This document shows, in pieces, positions 63,790 to 64,000 of a DNA stretch of 64,000 nt. Within the stretch, counting starts at the first letter, position 1. Every line of letters starts with the position of its first letter. The DNA lies in the NCBI RefSeq assembly GCF_014282005.1, contig NZ_JACFTD010000004.1, forward strand, positions 205,377-269,376. Direction: 5' to 3'. Both the position numbers and the translations under genes were made by a program. The DNA comes from Sporosarcina sp. BP05 (GTDB lineage: Bacteria; Bacillota; Bacilli; Bacillales_A; Planococcaceae). The notes beneath the pieces are model-generated. The model did no database searches. It had not been told where the DNA came from and saw nothing but the letters and a program-made list of their open reading frames with translations.

Positions 63790-63969
63790 ACTTAGGCTAA
63801 GAGCGGCCACGACCTGTGGCCGCTCTTAGCCTAAGTAACCAACAGGGAGGAATGAACTGCAATTCCTCCTCGTTGGCCCTAACCATTCGGGCTTTTACGG
63901 GCAGTTGATCCCACACTTATTCTTCTTGTAGACTTGAACTGGGGGTCTTACTGCCCGTTAATGCGGGAT
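63790..63969. other. Stacked palindromes with possible pseudoknot at the right edge
   Basis: Hairpin 1: 21 perfect pairs, 63790-63810 with 63816-63836. Hairpin 2: CCAAC plus GGAGGAAT arms (63839-63853 with 63862-63876). Hairpin 3: GCCC/GGGC (63876-63879 with 63889-63892). Hairpin 4: ACGGGCAGT/ACTGCCCGT (63897-63905 with 63950-63958). ATCCCACA inside the last loop (63908-63915) can pair with TGCGGGAT (63962-63969). No gene is seen; a minus-strand frame is open from the edge to a stop at 63917-63919. The structure may be a mobile-element end or a structured RNA. Confidence 0.55.
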
Positions 63970-64000
63970 AAACTAAAAAGCAGAAATCCAAATGCCTAAT

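Noticed and set aside
1..64000. tRNA genes, rRNA genes, CRISPR arrays, prophage or complete insertion sequences
   Set aside because: None were seen on either strand; repeats found are single palindromes, the two-copy intergenic element and the 21-bp array.

Overview
The window is a stretch of low-GC Gram-positive (Bacillota) chromosome. Gene order follows the Bacillus subtilis comG-yqg-yqf-sigA/dnaG and yp* regions closely. A single-chain glycyl-tRNA synthetase, a degV/recU/ponA block and many Sporosarcina-like sequences point to Planococcaceae, most likely Sporosarcina or a near relative. This placement rests on recalled gene order and motifs, not on a database search. Most of the window is conserved core genome. 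There are no rRNA or tRNA genes, no CRISPR array and no complete mobile element.

Layout. 1-4420: the 3' end of an unidentified + gene, then (minus strand) the comG operon for the DNA-uptake pseudopilus (comGA to comGG) followed by aroK. 4769-10327: the yqg cluster (YqgY, YqgX metallo-hydrolase, YqgW, YqgU lipoprotein, LTA-synthase-type YqgS, YqgQ, 5-formyl-THF cyclo-ligase, ribosomal protein L33). 10498-17573: a two-gene operon of small membrane-anchored proteins, class B PBP, Mn-type superoxide dismutase, DUF456 protein, Na/Pi cotransporter, DUF1189 protein and a LysM-like secreted protein. 17656-29556: ispG, a HAD nucleotidase, zur-znuB-znuC with a Zur-like operator, yqfT, endonuclease IV, RNA helicase, VrrA-like repeat protein, ispH, YqfO, trmK, cytochrome c and acyl-CoA dehydrogenase. 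29646-36824: a membrane protein, sigA, dnaG, yqfL, ccpN, and a divergent T-box-controlled glyQS. 36917-43574: a Gly/Tyr/His-rich protein, mprF, HD hydrolase, cold-shock protein, RNase H-like protein, phosphoesterase and sulfurtransferase. 43575-58659: double dynamin, CheX, M32 carboxypeptidase, DUF421 protein, DinG-type helicase, RNA methyltransferase, RNase P RNA, gpsB, mrfB, mrfA and a YppE-family protein. 58941-63723: DegV, recU and ponA. The right end is a highly structured non-coding stretch that runs off the window.

How the genes work together. Several coherent units are visible: competence pseudopilus assembly; zinc uptake with its own repressor; the MEP isoprenoid steps ispG and ispH; the sigma factor/primase pair; cell-envelope synthesis (LTA synthase, PBPs, MprF, GpsB); and DNA repair (endonuclease IV, MrfAB, DinG-type helicase, RecU). 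Tight 4-bp ATGA or TTGA overlaps are frequent (ispG/nucleotidase, znuC/znuB/zur, cshB/nfo, trmK/yqfO, recU/ponA, yppE/mrfA), so translational coupling is likely.

The less ordinary material is mostly between genes: two copies of a dispersed GC-rich intergenic element (27637 and 41216), an array of eight degenerate 21-bp units (50365-50530), a long nested hairpin between the glyQS T-box terminator and its start codon, a hairpin touching the ribosome-binding site of the Gly/Tyr/His-rich gene, PhoP-like repeats near the Na/Pi transporter, an orphan terminator at 60304, and stacked palindromes with a possible pseudoknot at 63790-63969 that may be the end of a mobile element.
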